Below are positions 59,283-64,000 of a DNA stretch of 64,000 bases, piece after piece (position 1 is the first letter of the stretch; the number at the start of each line of letters is the position of its first letter). The stretch comes from Pratylenchus scribneri. Taxonomy: Eukaryota > Nematoda > Chromadorea > Rhabditida > Pratylenchidae. The stretch covers positions 558,001-622,000 of the forward strand of contig JAQSEB010000201.1 of assembly GCA_030063045.1 (NCBI GenBank), written 5' to 3'. Under the pieces are notes generated by a model. The model searched no databases. It had not been told where the DNA came from and was given only the letters and a program-made list of their open reading frames with translations. The translations under genes were made by a program, and so were the position numbers.

Positions 59283-62200
59283 ATGAAATTTTCTTGCATT
59301 ATTTTTATTATTTTTTATATTCCTTCATGCATTTCTCCATTTTGTAATTCTCTTAATTGCATATCGCTGAGAAAAGATTGTAAGTACAATTTATAAAATT
59401 AAACTAAAAATAAAAATGTTTGCTTTATTTTTTAGCACTCGAATGTATATTGGAATATATTTTGAAAATTGGAATTCTTCAAACAGAATTATTTCCTAAA
59501 TATAATTATGTCTTTGGAAATTATAAAATATTACGAAAAATTGTACCGAACGATGAGATAAAAAATTTAAAAATATACAAAAATGATATGAACAAATATT
59601 TTCTTGAAAAATTAGAAAATGAGGGTGAAGCCAATAAAAAAACTGAAATATGTTTTTCGATGAATGAGAAAATTTTAGAAAAGGATGGAAATTATTTGTC
59701 AATGGAAAAATTGGTCATTCTATCTAACAATAAATTTTTTTTGCCGAATGAATGGCAGAAAAAATTTGGTAAGAATTATTATTTAAAAAAAATTAATCTT
59801 GTTTTAAATATTAGTCCCGCCTGTTTCCCAACATTTAATTCCGCCTGTTTCCCAATTAATCCCGCCTGTTTCCCAACATTTAATTCCGCCTGTTTCCCAA
59901 ACATTTAATTCCGCCTGTTTCCCAAACATTTAATTCCGCCTGTTTCCCAAACATTTAATTCCGCCTGTTTCCCAAACATTTAATTCCGCCTGTTTCCCAA
60001 TTAATTCCGCCTATTTCCCAAACATTTAATTCCGCCTGTTTCCAAACATTTAATCCCGCCTGTTTCCCAACATTTAATTCCGCCTGTTTCCCAAACATTT
60101 AATTCCGCCTATTTCCCAAACATTTAATTCCGCCTGTTTCCCAAAATATTTAATTCCGACTGTTTCCCAAACATTTAATTCCGCCTGTTTCCCAAACATT
60201 TAATTCCGCATGTTTCCCAACATTTAATTCCGCCTGTTTCCCAAACATTTACTCCCGCCTGTTTCCCAACATTTAATTCCGCCTGTTTCCCAACATTTAA
60301 TTCCGCCTGTTTCCCAAACATTTACTCCCGCCTGTTTCCCAACATTTAATTCCGCCTGTTTCCCAAACATTTAATTCCGCCTATTTCCCAAACATTTAAT
60401 TCCGCCTATTTCCCAAACATTTAATTCCGCCTGTTTCCCAATATTTAATTCCGCCTGCTTCCCAAACATTTAATTCCGCCTGTTTCCCAAACATTTAATT
60501 CCGCCTATTTCCCAAACATTTAATTCCGCCTGTTTCCCAAACATTTAATTCCGCCTGTTTCCCAAACATTTAATTCCGCCTATTTCCCAAACATTTAATT
60601 CCGCCTGTTTCCCAATATTTAATTCCGCCTGCTTCCCAAACATTTAATTCCGCCTGTTTTCCAAACATTTAATTCTAAAATCTTTCTATTTCATTTTTTG
60701 TCATCCTTCTCCAAACAAAATCAATAAATTATTTTTTTTTTTCACAGATTCCCTGCAAAATTGTATGCTTGATTTCATTGTAAATTCCAAATTATATAAA
60801 TTTGGAAGCATCAAACCAATTTTCCTGGAAAAATTGAAGGAAAAAACAAGCGATGAAATAAGGAAAAAAGGATTGCTAAAGACATATAAAATGATAGACA
60901 AACCAAATGTTGTTTTACAATGGAAATGGGGAACCGGAGGAGACAATTTATGAAGAGGGTCATCATGGGTTCCAAGCTTTGAAAAATTGTCAAAAATTTG
61001 AATTGGCCATCCAAAAAAATAATGGGTATTTTTTTAATTATATGAAAACAATTAACAATAAGAATGGAATAAAAAAAATATCAAAAAAATTTTTTTAATG
61101 TTTTCAAAAATAATAATTTTTTTTCGTTAATTAAATTTTTCAGAAATAGAAAAGGCAAAATATTGGCGCAAGAAAAGGAAAAAATTGATGCAATGGAATT
61201 GCTCAAATATTTTAATGAGGAACAATTATTTTTTAGCCCTCAATTCATAAAAATAGAAGGTATGAATTTATTAATAATTAAATAAATTATTAAGCTTTAG
61301 AATTTTTTTATTGAGAAATAGTGATGAAAAAATTTTGACATTAAAATAATCAAAAAAATTGAGCAAAATAATTTGAAAAATCAATTAATTTATAAATTTC
61401 AGAAAATTCACTTGAATGCATTTTGGAATACATTTTGGAGACACGCATTGTTAAAACAGAATTATTTGCTAAATATATCTCCGAAAATTATTATAAAATA
61501 TTACGACGAATTGTACCGAACGATGAGATAAAAAATTTGAAAATATACAAAAATGATATGAACAAATATTATTTTGAAAAATTGGAAAATGAGGATGAAG
61601 CCAATAAAAAAACTGAAGAATGTTTTTGGATGAATGTGGAGGCTTCAGATGTAGATGGAAAATATTTATCAATGGAAAAATTATTCACCCAGCAGAAAGA
61701 GAATCAAAATGTTTTACCAAACGAATGGCATGAAAAATTGGGTGAGAAAATTTATTTTAAAATATTATTCATAACATTCTCTAATTTATTTCTATGCTTA
61801 TTTTTTAATTAAAGAATTTAATTTATTTTAATTTAAGCAAAATTTAAATTAATTATTTATTTACAGATTCCCTGCAAAATTGTATGCTTGATTTCATTGT
61901 AAATTCCAAATTATATAAATTTGGAAGCATCATACCAATTTTTTTGAATGAATTGAATGGCAAAACTGATGAAGAAAAAGCAATATTAAGGGAATATAAA
62001 AACAATAATGATCTAAATGTTGTTTTGCAATGGAATTGGGGTGTAAAAATGCCAAAACCGGAGGAGACAATTTATGAAAAGGGCCATCATGGATTCCAGG
62101 CTTTGAAAAATTGCCAAAAATTTGAATTGACCATCCGAAAAAATAATGGGTATTTTTTAATAACAGTGAAATGGAAAATAGAAACTATCAAAAAAATATT

Positions 62201-64000
62201 TTTTAATTTTTTTTACAATTAATTATGTTTTTTTTTGACAGAAATAGAAAAGACAAAATGTTGGCGCAAGAAAAAGAAAAAATTGATGCAATGGAATTGC
62301 TCAAATATTTCAATGAGGAACAATTATTTTTGAGTCAACAATTCACAAGGAGTATGAATAATTAATAATATTAGAAAATAATTTTATCGATTATAAATTT
62401 AAAGTGGTAATAGTAAGTTTGTGTCAAAATTTAAAAAAATGTTTGTTTAAAAATGGAATTTTTATAGGTTTTCAACTTTGTTATTTTTTTTATAATCTTT
62501 CTTCTGTTTTTTTGAATCTACTATAGAAAGCAAATATTTTGATGGAAATTAAGCTGAAATTTTGTAAATTCTCTATTTTAATAAAAAAAAATCTAAAATT
62601 TTATGGGTTCAAAAATCGGTTTAGAATGAAAATTGAAGCAATTACAAAATTGTATCGCAAATAAAAAAAATAAATAAAGAAATTTATAAGAATTTTTTTT
62701 ATTTTTTTCCACAAAAATAAAATTAAGTGAAAAATAAAAATGTATCAATAAAATAAATTAAATTAAACGCCATTAATTGATATAAATTGCTTACAATTTC
62801 GCAAAAATATGACAATTTATTAAATAAATATATTTCAACAGAGTATACACCTGAAATTGAATGCATTTTGGATTATATTTTTGAGACACGAATTGTTCAA
62901 ACCGAAATATTTGTCGAGCATTTATATAATGGAATATTTGAAATTTTTAAAAGAATTGTGCCGAACGATGAGATAAAATATTTAAAAATATATAAAAATG
63001 ATATGAACAAATATTATTTTGAAAAATTAGAAAATAATGTTGAGGCAAATAAAAAAACGGAAGAATGTTTTTCGATGAATGTGCAAGCTTTAGAAGAAGA
63101 TAGAAATTATTTATCAATGGAAAAATTATTCAATCTGACCGAAAATCGACTGACATTGTCTCCGGTATGGAAGGAAAAATTAGGTGAGAAATAATTTTTA
63201 TTTAATACGGCAGAGTTTCATCTCAGATGTACTCTTTTAAAAGATTTGTACTTTTTCTTTGGTATACTTTATGTACTTTTTTCGGAAATTATAAAAAAAA
63301 AGATAATCATTTTTGGCTTATGACTTTTCGTTGTAAGGCTTTTTAGACTAAATTTTCTTCTTGCTGGTCAATTTTGGCTTAAATTTCTCGCCTGGGGCTC
63401 GAAAAATTGTAAAAGAAATATCTTCTAAAAAATTATTGGAATCTATTGAATGAAGCTCGAAATATTAATTTTTATAATATGGATAAAATATTTAATTTTT
63501 ATCATTATATTCACTAAAAATAAAAATCTTTTTTTTTGACACCAAAATCTTTTTTTCTAGGTCAATGTATTTTTGGGAAAAAATCTGAGACCCCTTAATA
63601 TAAATTTCATAAAAATAATTTGAATAATTTTATTAGACAATTTGCAAGAATGTTTGCTTGATTTCTTAGTGAAATCAAAATTTTTCACATTTGGAAATAT
63701 CGCACTAATTGAAAATATAATTAATAAACCGCCTGAAGAACAGCAGGCAATATTAATTTACTATGAATTCTTCAAGGATAAAAAAAATCCAAAAGTTGTT
63801 TTACAATGGAAATGGGGCAAAAAGGGAATGCCAAAAGAAGCAATTTATCAAGAAAGCGATTATGGGTTTGAAGCATTGGAGAAATGTGAACAAATTGGAT
63901 TGGTGGTCATCAAAGAGAATAGGTAGAAATATAAATTATAAATATTATTATAATTAATTAACCACAGCGAGTAATGAATAGCAGGTAATTGGGTTGCGGG
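59283..64000 (+). CDS. Second RING-repeat gene, partial, with a frameshift in module 1
   Basis: Paralog of the gene at 37520, running off the window. Signal-peptide exon 59283-59379 (MKFSCIIFIIFYIPSCIS). Module 1: A 59436-59768, B 60748-61025, C 61144-61259. Module 2: A 61403-61741, B 61867-62149, C 62242-62351. Terminal-type module: A 62842-63183 (TPEIECILDYI), B 63637-63922 (DNLQECLLDFLV), with a donor at 63923. Relative to module 1 of the first gene, the first B exon lacks 14 bases after QWKWG, shifting the frame to a stop near 60951; the original frame resumes just beyond (PEETIYEEGHHGFQALKNC). All other exons are open. It may be a pseudogene, an allele or an assembly error. Having three modules in view and the terminal type last, its RING exons should lie just past the window. 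Confidence 0.8.
59812..60676. repeat. Satellite array 3 (intron A-B of module 1, second gene)
   Basis: Tandem copies of a mostly 25-base unit, CCGCCTGTTTCCC then AAACATTTAATT, with an extra C compared with array 2. CCGCCTATTTCCC and ACTCCCGCC variants recur in a higher-order order. It occupies the same intron position as arrays 1 and 2. Confidence 0.93.

Overview
This is AT-rich eukaryotic nuclear DNA with small GT-AG introns. It almost certainly comes from a plant-parasitic nematode, and a root-knot nematode (Meloidogyne) is the best guess. The evidence is: a GH5 beta-1,4-endoglucanase of the nematode effector type that carries a signal peptide and a spliceosomal intron (32816-34795, minus); a nematode-style nuclear receptor ligand-binding domain; the end of a serpentine receptor; an astacin; and very AT-rich introns. 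The genus is inferred from base composition and the cellulase; no marker gene proves it.

Left half (1-34800) holds ordinary nematode genes. In order: partial fibronectin type III gene (minus, 1970-3320); nuclear hormone receptor ligand-binding domain (plus, 3720-5898); 14-exon glutamine synthetase (minus, 6759-10334); tafazzin-type acyltransferase (minus, 11146-13174); cyclin K (plus, 14086-17221); small secreted cysteine-rich peptide (minus, 18470-18887); last exon of a serpentine receptor (minus, 19799-20044); four-helix membrane protein lacking a recognised first exon (plus, 21232-22795); 21-exon astacin metalloprotease (plus, 23781-32410); and the endoglucanase. Introns and spacers are crowded with non-autonomous inverted-repeat elements.

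Right half (35000-64000) is an accessory region built around a gene family I do not recognise. A gene at 37520-50055 encodes a predicted 1,345-residue protein: signal peptide, five copies of a three-exon module (A-B-C), then a C-terminal RING-H2 finger. All 20 exons keep one reading frame. The module exons are phase-symmetric, and odd-numbered modules carry a large satellite array in the A-to-B intron. A second copy starts at 59283 and runs off the window; its first module has a 14-nt frameshifting deletion. The two gene starts share duplicated upstream sequence. Between them lies an orphan multi-exon minus-strand gene (52391-55957).

Mobile DNA: several elements begin with AGAG, carry element-specific short motif arrays near both ends, and sit between direct repeats of about 9-10 bp, as expected for Mutator-like non-autonomous elements. 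The clearest (29990-31897) has an exact 10-bp duplication and lies inside an astacin intron; another lies inside the endoglucanase intron. A long near-perfect palindrome lies in an intron of the four-helix gene. Exon boundaries were read by eye from GT/AG sites, reading frame and protein similarity; no search or alignment program was run.
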